Below are positions 6,280-14,186 of a stretch of DNA of 14,212 nt, in pieces. The DNA is taken from positions 1 through 14,212 of the forward strand of contig JAEWNA010000154.1 in assembly GCA_023392975.1 (NCBI GenBank), in the 5' to 3' direction. The notes below the pieces were generated by a model that was given only the letters and a program-made list of their open reading frames with translations, did not search any database and had not been told where the DNA came from. The position numbers and the translations under genes were made by a program. Positions within the stretch are counted from its first letter, which is position 1; each line of letters begins with the position of its first letter. Origin of the DNA: Pseudomonadota bacterium (lineage in GTDB: Bacteria > Pseudomonadota > Gammaproteobacteria > Xanthomonadales > Xanthomonadaceae).

Positions 6280-7983
6280 ATGTGTTCGATTCTCGGTGTC
6301 TTCGACCTGCGCCCCGGCGCCGACCTCGGCCCGCTCAGGCCGCTGGCCCTGTCCCTCTCCGCGCGTCAGCGCCACCGCGGTCCCGACTGGTCCGGCGTGC
6401 ATGCCGAACCGCAGGCGCTGCTGGTGCACGAGCGTCTGGCGATCGTCGATCCCGCCGGCGGCGCGCAGCCGCTGCTGTCGGAAGACGGTTCGCTCGTGCT
6501 GGCCGTGAACGGCGAGATCTACAACCACCGCCTGCTGGAAGGCGCGCTCAAGCAGCCGTACGCGTTCCAGAGCGGTTCCGACTGCGAAGTGATCAACGCG
6601 CTATACGCCGAATCCAAGGCGCGCAGCGGTGACGTCGGCGCGTGGATCGACCGCCTCAACGGCATCTTCGCCTTCGTGCTGTGGGACGGTGCGGCCGGTC
6701 GCTTCGTCGTCGCCCGCGATCCCCTCGGCGTCTGCCCGCTGTACTGGGGCCACGATGCCGACGGCCGCGTCTGGGTGGCGTCGGAGATGAAGGCGCTGGT
6801 GCGCGTCTGCGACGACGTGGCGCAGTTCCCGCCGGGCCACTGGTACGACAGCGCCACCGGCGAACTGCATCGCTACCACGAGCGCGCCTGGCGCGACCAT
6901 GCCGCCACCGACGGCGTGCAGGTCTCCGCGCGCGAACTGCGCGAGGCGTTCGAGGCCGCGGTGCATCGGCAGCTGATGAGCGACGTGCCCTACGGCGTGC
7001 TGCTGTCGGGCGGGCTGGATTCGTCGCTGGTTGCGGCCTGCGCCGCGCGCTTCGCCCGCAAGCGCGTGGAGGATGGCGACCAGACCGAGGCATGGTGGCC
7101 GCGCCTGCACTCGTTCGCGATCGGCCTGAAGGGTTCACCCGATCTTGCCGCCGCCGAGGTGGCGGCGAAGGCGCTGGGCACCGTGCACCACGGTTTCACC
7201 TATACCTTCGAGGAAGGCCTGGACGCGCTGCCGGAAGTGATCCGCCACATCGAGACCTACGACGTGACGACGATTCGCGCGTCGACGCCGATGTTCCTGC
7301 TCGCGCGGCGGATCAAGGCGATGGGCGTGAAGATGGTGCTGTCGGGCGAGGGCAGCGACGAGGTGTTCGGCGGCTATCTCTACTTCCACAAGGCGCCGGA
7401 CGCGCGCGAGTTCCACGCCGAGACCATCCGCAAGCTCGATGCGCTCTACAACTACGACTGCCTGCGTGCCAACAAGTCGATGATGGCCTGGGGGGTCGAG
7501 GCGCGCGTTCCTTTCCTCGACACCGAATTCCTCGACGTCGCGATGCGCATGGACGCCGCGGCCAAGATGGTGCGCCCGGGCCCGGACGGCGGCCGGCCGA
7601 TCGAGAAGGCGGTGCTGCGCGAGGCGTTCGAAGGCTACCTGCCGAAGGAAATCCTGTGGCGGCAGAAGGAGCAGTTCAGCGACGGCGTCGGCTACGGCTG
7701 GATCGACGGCCTCAAGGCGCACGCCGAGGCGCAGGTGAGCGATGCCGACTTCGCCGCGGCCGAGCAGCGCTTCCCGATCAACCCGCCGCAGACCAAGGAA
7801 GCCTATTTCTATCGTCGCCTGTTCGAGGAGCAATTCCCGGGCGAGGGCTGCGCGAAGACCGTCCCCGGCGGCAAGTCGATCGCGTGTTCGTCGCCGGCGG
7901 CGATCGCCTGGGACGCCGCGTTCGCCAATGCGGCGGATCCCTCGGGGCGCGCGATCGCCGGGGTCCACCAGGCGGCGTTGTAA
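6280..7983 (+). CDS. asnB: AsnB, glutamine-hydrolysing asparagine synthetase
   Basis: AsnB makes asparagine from aspartate, ATP and glutamine-derived ammonia in the cytoplasm. The 567 residues compare with 554 in E. coli AsnB. The N-terminal class II glutaminase domain begins with the catalytic Cys2. Arg52 (HERLAIVD), Asn77 (NGEIYNH) and Asp101 (SGSDCE) line up with E. coli Arg49, Asn74 and Asp98. The synthetase domain has the ATP-pyrophosphatase loop SGGLDSS at 243-249 and the later SGEGSDEVFGGY segment. The start is decided by Cys2 and by AAGGAG at 6267-6272, seven bases upstream. The protein contains only 8 asparagines in 567 residues. The upstream region carries an Asn-rich leader ORF and attenuator hairpin, so expression is probably tuned to asparagine supply. 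Confidence 0.98.
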   Translation: MCSILGVFDLRPGADLGPLRPLALSLSARQRHRGPDWSGVHAEPQALLVHERLAIVDPAGGAQPLLSEDGSLVLAVNGEIYNHRLLEGALKQPYAFQSGSDCEVINALYAESKARSGDVGAWIDRLNGIFAFVLWDGAAGRFVVARDPLGVCPLYWGHDADGRVWVASEMKALVRVCDDVAQFPPGHWYDSATGELHRYHERAWRDHAATDGVQVSARELREAFEAAVHRQLMSDVPYGVLLSGGLDSSLVAACAARFARKRVEDGDQTEAWWPRLHSFAIGLKGSPDLAAAEVAAKALGTVHHGFTYTFEEGLDALPEVIRHIETYDVTTIRASTPMFLLARRIKAMGVKMVLSGEGSDEVFGGYLYFHKAPDAREFHAETIRKLDALYNYDCLRANKSMMAWGVEARVPFLDTEFLDVAMRMDAAAKMVRPGPDGGRPIEKAVLREAFEGYLPKEILWRQKEQFSDGVGYGWIDGLKAHAEAQVSDADFAAAEQRFPINPPQTKEAYFYRRLFEEQFPGEGCAKTVPGGKSIACSSPAAIAWDAAFANAADPSGRAIAGVHQAAL

Positions 7984-7987
7984 GTTC

Positions 7988-8008
7988 CATGCCGGCGGGA
8001 ATGGCATG
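7988..8008 (+). other. Small inverted repeat between asnB and the secreted-protein gene
   Basis: CATGCC (7988-7993) and GGCATG (8003-8008) are a perfect 6-bp inverted repeat with a 9-base spacer, starting five bases after the asnB stop. There is no T-rich tract, so an intrinsic terminator is not well supported. It could be a weak hairpin or a protein-binding site for the downstream gene. The whole gap is only 70 bases. Confidence 0.3.
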
Positions 8009-8053
8009 ATGTGCGCCCCGTGCATCGTGCCGTTCCCGTCGAGAGGCGTCTTC

Positions 8054-8659
8054 ATGCGGAACCTGTTGTTCACCGTCGCGCTCGTCGCCGTCTTCGCTTC
8101 GCCGCGCGCGCATGCCGAGAAGGGCTGGCCCTTGTACGAAGGACCGCGGAAGCCGCTGACCGATGTCGCGGTCTTCAATCTCTGGAACTATCCCGGCTTC
8201 CTCTCGAATATCCAGATCTACACCATCGCCATCGACGACACGAACTTCGAGGCGAAGGGCGGGATCGGCAACGTGCCTGCCGTGGGCGGCCAGGCGTATC
8301 TGCTGCCCGGCAGGCACGTGGCGCGGATCGGCTTCGTTGACAGCAAGCACGCGCTGTTCCCCGCGTACATGGATTCGCGGGTCTTCCCCGGCTGGTACGA
8401 GATCGAGTTCGACGTGGAAGCCGGCAAGTTCTACGCGCCGACGCTCGATGCGACGTTGCCGGCGACGTCGAACACCGATCGCATGTGCATCGGCGCGTCG
8501 CCGGACAACCGCAAGGTCGGTGCGGGACTGCGTGCGATCCGCACATCGACCGACTACATCGCCTGTGCGGCACCGTCGTTGTCGGAGCAGGTGGATCGCT
8601 CGGCCTGGTGCCGGTCGTGGGATGGCCGCAACGCGCGGACGCTGCTCTGCCCGCATTGA
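8054..8659 (+). CDS. Secreted protein of unknown function with four C-terminal cysteines
   Basis: This is a 201-residue protein with a clear Sec signal peptide. It begins with Arg2, has a hydrophobic core (LLFTVALVAVFA), and has a likely signal peptidase I site after AHA (about residue 21, before EKGW). The mature part is rich in aromatic and beta-prone stretches (NLWNYPGF, YEIEFDVEAGKFY). It has four cysteines at 145, 171, 186 and 199, enough for two disulfides in the periplasm or outside the cell. GAGAGG at 8041-8046, seven bases upstream, fixes the ATG at 8054; in-frame ATGs at 8006 and 8009 lack such a site and would bury the signal peptide. I do not recognise the family. A surface-exposed beta-sandwich is a guess from the YLLPGRHVARIGF segment, which resembles strands in such domains. 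It may be cotranscribed with asnB. Confidence 0.8.
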   Translation: MRNLLFTVALVAVFASPRAHAEKGWPLYEGPRKPLTDVAVFNLWNYPGFLSNIQIYTIAIDDTNFEAKGGIGNVPAVGGQAYLLPGRHVARIGFVDSKHALFPAYMDSRVFPGWYEIEFDVEAGKFYAPTLDATLPATSNTDRMCIGASPDNRKVGAGLRAIRTSTDYIACAAPSLSEQVDRSAWCRSWDGRNARTLLCPH

Positions 8660-8674
8660 GATGCAGGCGCTGCG

Positions 8675-8697
8675 TCCCGGGCCAGAGTGACCCGGGA
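8675..8697. terminator. Possible bidirectional terminator between convergent genes
   Basis: TCCCGGG (8675-8681) and CCCGGGA (8691-8697) form a perfect 7-bp GC-rich stem with a 9-base loop. It sits in the 66-base gap between the secreted-protein gene (plus) and the acylase gene (minus), where transcription converges. Neither side has a T run, so this call rests on position and stem strength only. Confidence 0.4.
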
Positions 8698-8725
8698 ATG
8701 TCGTGCGTCCTCCCTGCCGGCGCGG

Positions 8726-11098
8726 TCAGCGCGCCGGTTCGAGCGTGAGCGTGTATTCGGTGCTGCCCGGCAGGAACGGCGTGGGCCGGCCGTGCACCCA
8801 GTCTTCGTGCCCCGCGCCCCAGAACGGCGACAGCGGGTGGCCGCTTTGGCCACCCGGCATGTGGGTCAGGCCGTCCGCCTCGTGGCCGGGCGAGACGACC
8901 ATGCGCTCGGAGGCACCGAAATCCGGGCCGACCACGCGCGGCATGCCGCCGTCGCCGGGAATCTGGTCCGCAGGCATGCACAGGAACCGCCTGCCTATCA
9001 CCGGGATCGCCTTCGCCAGCGGGTGGCAGATCGCCGCGGTGTTGCGCTCGCCCCAGGTACGCCCGGCCAGCGGGCCCTGTGCCTGCAACTCGTCGCGGAC
9101 CTGCTTCGCGGCGTCTTCGAGCAGCGCATCCCAGCTCGCGTACTTGCGCGAGAGCAGGTGCGCGGGACGCTGCGTCACCAGCGGCCAGGCCACGCCTTCG
9201 AGCTGCTGGAACGACGGCATCTCGAACGCATCGCCCAGCGCGGCATGCGCGGGGGCGATCAGGCCCTCGGCGACGCGTTCGTGCACGGCGAGGCGCCAGG
9301 CGCGGACGATGCGATAGCTCGTCGATTCGACGCTGGCACGGCCTTCCCAATGCTTCGACGCCTCGGCAAGCGCCTGCAGCGCCGGCGTCTTCGCCGAGGC
9401 CGCGCTGTCCTGCAGCAGCGTCTGCCAGCCTGCGAGCAACAGCGCACGATCGTCGAGCTGGATCGCCATCAGGTCGCGTTCGGCGAAGCGGTCCTTCGCG
9501 AACAGGCCGTCGCGGATCTGCTTGGCGCGCGCGGCGAAGGCATAGCCGCCGTCGCCGACCTGCGCCAGCGTCTCGCCGTCCTGGGTGCGGTTGTTCGCGG
9601 TCCACAGCCGGTGCATGGGCGGGTCGACCAGCCGCGGCGCGCGATCGGTCGCGATCGACCACGGCGGGCAGACGGCGGCCTGCCCGGCATCGGTAGCCGG
9701 CAGCGTCGGCGTGCAGCCGGGCGCACGCTGCGCCAGCGGGCCGATCAGGCGCCAGGCGAGCCGGCCCGTGCTGTCGCCGACGACGAAATTCTGTGCCGGC
9801 ACCGCGCTGCGGTCGGCGATGGCGAGCGCTTGGTCGACGTCGCCGGCCAGCGGCATGTCGGTGAGCCCGAAACCGAGCGCGCCGGGCAGGTGCGCGTTCC
9901 AGCGCAGCGCGAACAGCTGGTCGCCTTCGCGATGCAGCACCGGGCCCCAGTCGGTTTCCTGGACCTCGAACTCCACCGGCGCCACGCCGGCGACGTTGAT
10001 GATCTCCGCATGCGACACGGGCTTCACGCAGGTGGAGGCGTCGACGTTCGTGCCGCCGCAGGCGGTGTGGATGCGCCAGTCCGCGCTGTCGACGTAGCCG
10101 TTGGTGAACGCCCAGGCGACGTGCGTGTTGCTGCCGACCACGACCGCGGGCAGGCCGGGCAGGGTGAAGCCGGTGACGTCGACCTTGCCGCCGGGCGCGC
10201 GTGCGTCCGCATAACGCAACCGTGCGCGGAACCAGATGTTGGGCGCGCGCAGGCCGAGGTGCATGTCGTCGGCGACGATCGCGCGACCGTCCGCGGTCAG
10301 CGTGCCGTCCACTGCGAAGTTGTTGCTGCCGGGCACGATGTCGTCGGCGCCGATGGCGTGCCGCTCCGCCGGCGGTCCCGGCAGCTTGCGCAGGTCGACC
10401 TCCTCGGCGGTCGGCAGCGTCGCGTCGCCGCGCGGTTCGCCGACCAGTGGCGCATCCCAGCGCGTGCCGTCGCGGGTGAGCAGCGCGTACAGCGCGGGCG
10501 GCAGATGCGGCTTGATCCGCCACAGCGCCAGTTCGTTGTGGTCGCTGGCGTCCTGCAGGTCGAAATACATGGCGAACCCGACCAGCGCCGCGTCTTCCGG
10601 CGCCCAGCGCTTCGGCTGCTGGCCGAGCAGGAGATAAGGCCACGGCCGCGTGCGCAACGCAGCGAGGCCGGCGTTGGCGCCGTCGGTGTAGGCGTCGAGC
10701 GCAGCGCGCTGTTCCGCGGTCATGCGTGCGAGGTCGGCGGCGACGCGCGCGCGGATGCGATGCACGCGCTGCGCCTTGTCCTTCTCGATCGCGATCGGCC
10801 CGAACAACTCGGACAGCTCGCCTGCCGAGACCCGGCGCATCAGGTCCATCTCGAAGTAGCGTTCCTGTGCATGTACGTAGCCGAGCGTGCGCATGGCGTC
10901 GACCCGGTTCGCGGCGTCGATGGTGACCGTGCCGTTCGCATCGCGCGCCACCTGCACGGGCGCCGACAGCCCTTGCAGCGCGACCTCGCCATCGAGCGTC
11001 GCCAGGCTGCCGCGCAGCAGCCACCAGCCGGTCGTGGTGGCCGCGACGACCAGGAACAGTGCGAGGAAGATCAGGCGTTTGAGCCACTTGGTGATCAT
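8726..11098 (-). CDS. Penicillin acylase-family (S45) Ntn hydrolase, N-terminally anchored or exported
   Basis: S45 acylases hydrolyse amide bonds of acylated substrates (beta-lactam side chains, acyl-homoserine lactones, other N-acyl amines) in the periplasm after self-cleavage. This 790-residue protein starts with MITKWLKRLIF and a hydrophobic segment to about residue 28, a signal peptide or anchor. The N-terminal chain has the family's GYVHAQERYFEMDLMRR segment. The autocleavage point is GSNNF with Ser258, which would become the N-terminal nucleophile of the beta chain. Asn502 in TANNRTQDGE falls at beta-chain position 245, near the oxyanion Asn241 of E. coli penicillin G acylase. The substrate cannot be predicted; cephalosporin, AHL or cell-wall-derived amides are all possible. 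It lies 70 bases after tpm on the same strand with no obvious Shine-Dalgarno sequence. The ATG at 11098 is chosen for the signal sequence. Confidence 0.93.
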   Translation of the reverse strand: MITKWLKRLIFLALFLVVAATTTGWWLLRGSLATLDGEVALQGLSAPVQVARDANGTVTIDAANRVDAMRTLGYVHAQERYFEMDLMRRVSAGELSELFGPIAIEKDKAQRVHRIRARVAADLARMTAEQRAALDAYTDGANAGLAALRTRPWPYLLLGQQPKRWAPEDAALVGFAMYFDLQDASDHNELALWRIKPHLPPALYALLTRDGTRWDAPLVGEPRGDATLPTAEEVDLRKLPGPPAERHAIGADDIVPGSNNFAVDGTLTADGRAIVADDMHLGLRAPNIWFRARLRYADARAPGGKVDVTGFTLPGLPAVVVGSNTHVAWAFTNGYVDSADWRIHTACGGTNVDASTCVKPVSHAEIINVAGVAPVEFEVQETDWGPVLHREGDQLFALRWNAHLPGALGFGLTDMPLAGDVDQALAIADRSAVPAQNFVVGDSTGRLAWRLIGPLAQRAPGCTPTLPATDAGQAAVCPPWSIATDRAPRLVDPPMHRLWTANNRTQDGETLAQVGDGGYAFAARAKQIRDGLFAKDRFAERDLMAIQLDDRALLLAGWQTLLQDSAASAKTPALQALAEASKHWEGRASVESTSYRIVRAWRLAVHERVAEGLIAPAHAALGDAFEMPSFQQLEGVAWPLVTQRPAHLLSRKYASWDALLEDAAKQVRDELQAQGPLAGRTWGERNTAAICHPLAKAIPVIGRRFLCMPADQIPGDGGMPRVVGPDFGASERMVVSPGHEADGLTHMPGGQSGHPLSPFWGAGHEDWVHGRPTPFLPGSTEYTLTLEPAR

Positions 11099-11135
11099 GT
11101 CGTGAGCGCCGTTCGGGTCGAGTGGGTCTGGTCGG

Positions 11136-11177
11136 ATGGATCGAATCGCATGGATCGAAGCGTATGGATCAGGGGCA
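11136..11177. repeat. Three 14-bp imperfect tandem repeats at the tpm/acylase junction
   Basis: ATGGATC recurs at exactly 14-base spacing, at 11136, 11150 and 11164. The full units are ATGGATCGAATCGC, ATGGATCGAAGCGT and ATGGATCAGGGGCA. The first two differ at two positions and the third is diverged after the core. The third copy contains the tpm stop codon (minus strand, 11169-11171); the others are in the spacer before the acylase gene. This could be a slippage expansion or a binding site. Confidence 0.6.
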
Positions 11178-11831
11178 ATGACGCACGAGTCGATACACGC
11201 AGGTGTCCAGCGCGGTCACGCCGGCATCGACGAAACCGGGCTGGGTGGCGAGGATGTCGCGGCGCTCGAGCAGGCGCACGTCCCAGTGCGGCGCGAAGCG
11301 TTCGCGGACTTCCGCCTCGGGCACCGAAAACGGCGGGCCGTCCTTCTCGTGTTGCGGATACTCCAGCGTGATCATCAGGCCGCGGCAGCCGGCGGGCAGG
11401 CGCGGGTAGAGCTCCCCGGCATAGCGCGCGCGCAGTTCGGGCGGCAGCGCGATCACCGCCGCGCGGTCGTACACCGCATCGCAGCCGGCCAGCAGCGCGG
11501 CGTCGAGGCCGAAGGCGTCGCCGAGGATCAGTTCGATGCCGCCCGCGCGATGGTGGAGGCCATAGCGCGATTCGCTGATCTCGGGCGTGAGGTCGTGCTC
11601 GGCGAAGAATTGCGCGACGGCCAGCGGCGACAGCTCGACGCCCAGCACGCGATGGCCCTGCGCGGCGAGCCAGACCATGTCCAGCGACTTGCCCGCCAGC
11701 GGCACGAACACGGTGGCGCCGTCGGCGACGCCGACCGGCGGCCAGTGCTTGCACAGCAGCGGTGTCGGCTGGTCCTGGTGGAAGCCGATCTGGTTGTCGT
11801 GCCAGCGCTGCAGCCAGAAATCACGATCCAT
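11169..11831 (-). CDS. tpm: Thiopurine S-methyltransferase
   Basis: Bacterial TPMT is a SAM-dependent class I methyltransferase. It methylates thiopurines and, in several bacteria, takes part in selenium or tellurium oxyanion methylation and resistance. The 220-residue length is typical. Conserved parts include the N-terminal DFWLQRWHDNQIGFHQ segment (4-19), PLAGKSLDM (44-52) and GVELS (64-68) of the SAM site, then GDAF (104-107), YDRAAVIALP (121-130) and PPFSV (166-170). I chose the ATG at 11831 because the family begins with a short lead into DFW. The frame is open to an earlier start at 11900, but that region lies inside the parC 3' end. The gene begins 13 bases after parC, with GGAG/GAGG-like sequence in the gap, so the two are probably cotranscribed. 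Confidence 0.93.
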   Translation of the reverse strand: MDRDFWLQRWHDNQIGFHQDQPTPLLCKHWPPVGVADGATVFVPLAGKSLDMVWLAAQGHRVLGVELSPLAVAQFFAEHDLTPEISESRYGLHHRAGGIELILGDAFGLDAALLAGCDAVYDRAAVIALPPELRARYAGELYPRLPAGCRGLMITLEYPQHEKDGPPFSVPEAEVRERFAPHWDVRLLERRDILATQPGFVDAGVTALDTCVYRLVRHCP

Positions 11832-11844
11832 GCGCCTCGCTCCG

Positions 11845-14091
11845 TCACTCGACCGACAGGCCGTCGACCTTCTGCCAGCCGCGCGGCAGCAGGCCGCCAC
11901 GGCTGCCGCGAACGCCGAGGTAGGGTTCGAGATCGCGGTAGGACAGTTTCATCGGCGTGCGCGAGCCGGAACCCACTGCCAGCGTGCCGCCGACCGGGAC
12001 CACGGCGATCGCGACGACCTTCTCGGTGCCGCGCTTGGCCTTCGGGATCTCGATGATCTTGTTGCCTTTGCCCTTGTCGAGCTCCGGCAGTTCGGCCAGC
12101 GGGAAGGCGAGCAGGTGGCCAGCGCTGGTGACCGCCACGATGCGATCGGTTTCCACGTTCGTCACCGACGCCGGCTGCAGCACGGTCGAGCCCGGGGTCA
12201 GCGACAGCATCGCCTTGCCGGCCTTGTTGCGGCCGGTGAGGTTCTCGAAGCGGGTGACGAAGCCGTAGCCGTGCGACGACGCCAGCACGAAGCGGTCGTC
12301 GTTGCCGCCGGTCGCCATCGCCTGGAAGCCGGCGCCGGCCGGCGGCGCGAAGCGGCCGGTCAGCGGTTCGCCGTTGCCGCGCGCCGAGGGCAGGGTGTGG
12401 GTCGCCGCCGAGTAGCTGCGTCCGGTGGCGTCGAGGAACGCCACCTGCTGCGTGCTGCGGCCGCGGACCGCGCAGAGCAGGCCGTCGCCGTCGCGGTAGC
12501 TCAGCGTCGCCGCGTCGATGTCGTGGCCCTTCGCCGCGCGGATCCAGCCTTTCTCGCTGAGCACGACGGTCATCGGCTCGCTGGCGACCAGTTCGGTCTC
12601 GTCGATCGCCTGCGCGGCCTCGCGCGAGACCAGCGGCGACATGCGCGCGTCGCCGAACTTCTTCGCATCGGCGAGCAGTTCCTCCTTGATCAGCTTCTTC
12701 AGCTTCGCCTTGCTGTCGAGGATGCCGATGATCTTCTCGCGCTCCTTCTCCAGTTCCGCCTGCTCGCCGCGGATCTTCATCTCCTCCAGGCGCGCCAGCT
12801 GCTTGAGCTTGGTCTCGAGGATGTACTCGGTCTGGTCCTCGCTGAGGCCGAAGCGCGCGATCAGCGCGGCTTTCGGCTCGTCCTCGGTGCGGATGATCCT
12901 GATCACCTCGTCGAGGTCGAGGAAGGCGATCAGCAGGCCGGCCAGCAGGTGCAGGCGGCGCTCGACCTTCTCCAGCCGATGCTTGAGGCGACGCGTCACC
13001 GTGTCCGATCGGAACGCCAGCCATTCCGACAGCAGCGCCTTGAGGTGCTTGACCTGCGGGCGTCCGTCGAGGCCGATAACGTTCATGTTGACCCGGTAGC
13101 TCTTCTCCAGGTCGGTGGTCGCGAACAGGTGGCCCATCAGCTGGTCGACATCGACCCGGTTGCTGCGCGGGATCAGCACGATGCGGGTCGGGTTCGCGTG
13201 GTCGGACTCGTCGCGCAGGTCCTCCAGCCACGGCAGCTTCTTGGCGCGCATCTGCTGCGCGATCTGTTCGATCACCTTGCTCGGGCTGACCTGGTAGGGC
13301 AGCGCGGTCACGACGATGTTCTGGCCTTCCTTCGCGTACGTGGCGCGGGCGCGCACGCTGCCGTTGCCGGTCTCGTACATCGCCAGCAGGTCGGCGCGCG
13401 AGGTGATGATCTCGGCGGTGGTCGGGTAGTCCGGGCCCTGCACGTGCTCGCACAGGTCGCGCACGGTCGCGTCCGGATCGTCGAGCAGGCGCACGCAGGC
13501 GCTGACGATCTCGTTGAGGTTGTGCGGCGGCACGTCGGTGGCCATGCCGACCGCGATGCCGGTGGTGCCGTTGAGCAGCAGGTGCGGCAGGCGCGCCGGC
13601 AGCCAGGTCGGCTCCTCGAGCGTGCCATCGAAGTTCGGGTCCCAGTCGACCGTGCCGTGGCCGATCTCGCCCAGCAGCACTTCGGCGATCGGGGTGAGCT
13701 TGGATTCGGTGTAGCGCATCGCCGCGAACGACTTCGGGTCGTCACTGGAGCCGAAGTTGCCCTGGCCGTCGATCAGCGGATAGCGGTAGGAGAACGGCTG
13801 CGCCATCAGCACCAGCGCTTCGTAGCAGGCGCTGTCGCCGTGCGGGTGGTACTTGCCGATCACGTCGCCGACGGTGCGCGCGGACTTCTTCGGTTTCGCG
13901 GCGGCGTTGAGGCCGAGCTCGCTCATCGCATACACGATCCGGCGCTGCACCGGCTTCAGCCCGTCGCCGAGGAAGGGCAGGGCGCGGTCCAGGACCACGT
14001 ACATCGAATAGTCGAGATAGGCGCGTTCGGCGTACTCGCGCAGCGGGATCTGCTCGAAGCCGTGGAAGACGGGGCGGACGGAGTCAGTCAT
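11845..14091 (-). CDS. parC: ParC, topoisomerase IV subunit A
   Basis: ParC with ParE decatenates replicated chromosomes and relaxes supercoils. The 748 residues match E. coli ParC (752). The breakage-reunion domain has catalytic Tyr127 (AAMRYTES), seven beyond E. coli Tyr120. The quinolone-resistance region reads HPHGDSACYEA with Ser87 and Glu91 at the E. coli Ser80 and Glu84 positions, both in the unmutated form. A long coiled-coil-like region (about 375-480) precedes the C-terminal beta-propeller blades. The protein ends without an acidic tail, and I see no canonical GyrA box (QRRGGKG), which argues for ParC over GyrA. parE is not in the window. The ATG at 14091 (MTDSVRPVFHGFEQ) is the natural start, although no good Shine-Dalgarno sequence precedes it. 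Confidence 0.96.
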   Translation of the reverse strand: MTDSVRPVFHGFEQIPLREYAERAYLDYSMYVVLDRALPFLGDGLKPVQRRIVYAMSELGLNAAAKPKKSARTVGDVIGKYHPHGDSACYEALVLMAQPFSYRYPLIDGQGNFGSSDDPKSFAAMRYTESKLTPIAEVLLGEIGHGTVDWDPNFDGTLEEPTWLPARLPHLLLNGTTGIAVGMATDVPPHNLNEIVSACVRLLDDPDATVRDLCEHVQGPDYPTTAEIITSRADLLAMYETGNGSVRARATYAKEGQNIVVTALPYQVSPSKVIEQIAQQMRAKKLPWLEDLRDESDHANPTRIVLIPRSNRVDVDQLMGHLFATTDLEKSYRVNMNVIGLDGRPQVKHLKALLSEWLAFRSDTVTRRLKHRLEKVERRLHLLAGLLIAFLDLDEVIRIIRTEDEPKAALIARFGLSEDQTEYILETKLKQLARLEEMKIRGEQAELEKEREKIIGILDSKAKLKKLIKEELLADAKKFGDARMSPLVSREAAQAIDETELVASEPMTVVLSEKGWIRAAKGHDIDAATLSYRDGDGLLCAVRGRSTQQVAFLDATGRSYSAATHTLPSARGNGEPLTGRFAPPAGAGFQAMATGGNDDRFVLASSHGYGFVTRFENLTGRNKAGKAMLSLTPGSTVLQPASVTNVETDRIVAVTSAGHLLAFPLAELPELDKGKGNKIIEIPKAKRGTEKVVAIAVVPVGGTLAVGSGSRTPMKLSYRDLEPYLGVRGSRGGLLPRGWQKVDGLSVE

Positions 14092-14118
14092 TTGAAAAAT
14101 GCGAGGGAGAGCCGGACA

Positions 14119-14124
14119 ATTCTA
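14119..14124 (-). promoter_or_regulatory. Possible -10 element of the parC promoter
   Basis: Read on the minus strand this is TAGAAT, a five-of-six match to TATAAT, in an AT-richer patch of an otherwise very GC-rich spacer. It would start transcription about 20 bases before the parC ATG. No good -35 hexamer is found at 16-18 bases spacing, so the call is tentative. Confidence 0.4.
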
Positions 14125-14140
14125 CCCGGGCATGGAAGCC

Positions 14141-14186
14141 GGCCGCCGTCTCGCGGCCTGAGATCACGCCGGCCGAAGATCCGGCG
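14141..14186. other. Two small GC-rich hairpins upstream of parC
   Basis: GGCCGC (14141-14146) pairs with GCGGCC (14153-14158) around 6 bases. CGCCGG (14167-14172) pairs with CCGGCG (14181-14186) around 8 bases. Neither has a T tract. They could be the end of a neighbouring transcript outside the window, or simply chance in very GC-rich sequence. I see no gene in the last 121 bases. Confidence 0.25.

Noticed and set aside
7742..8053. Upstream extension of the secreted-protein frame into asnB
   Set aside because: Would hide the signal peptide and overlap asnB; the Shine-Dalgarno sequence at 8041-8046 supports the ATG at 8054.
8687..11371. 894-codon plus-strand ORF opposite the acylase and tpm
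   Set aside because: Antisense shadow with low-complexity Arg/Gly/Ala/Asp composition; the minus-strand genes have catalytic motifs and correct lengths.
11528..13453. 641-codon minus-strand ORF over parC/tpm
   Set aside because: Alternative-frame reading of parC and tpm, which are both well supported.
11845..14091. GyrA instead of ParC
   Set aside because: Length 748, HPHGDSACYEAL context and lack of a canonical GyrA box fit ParC better.
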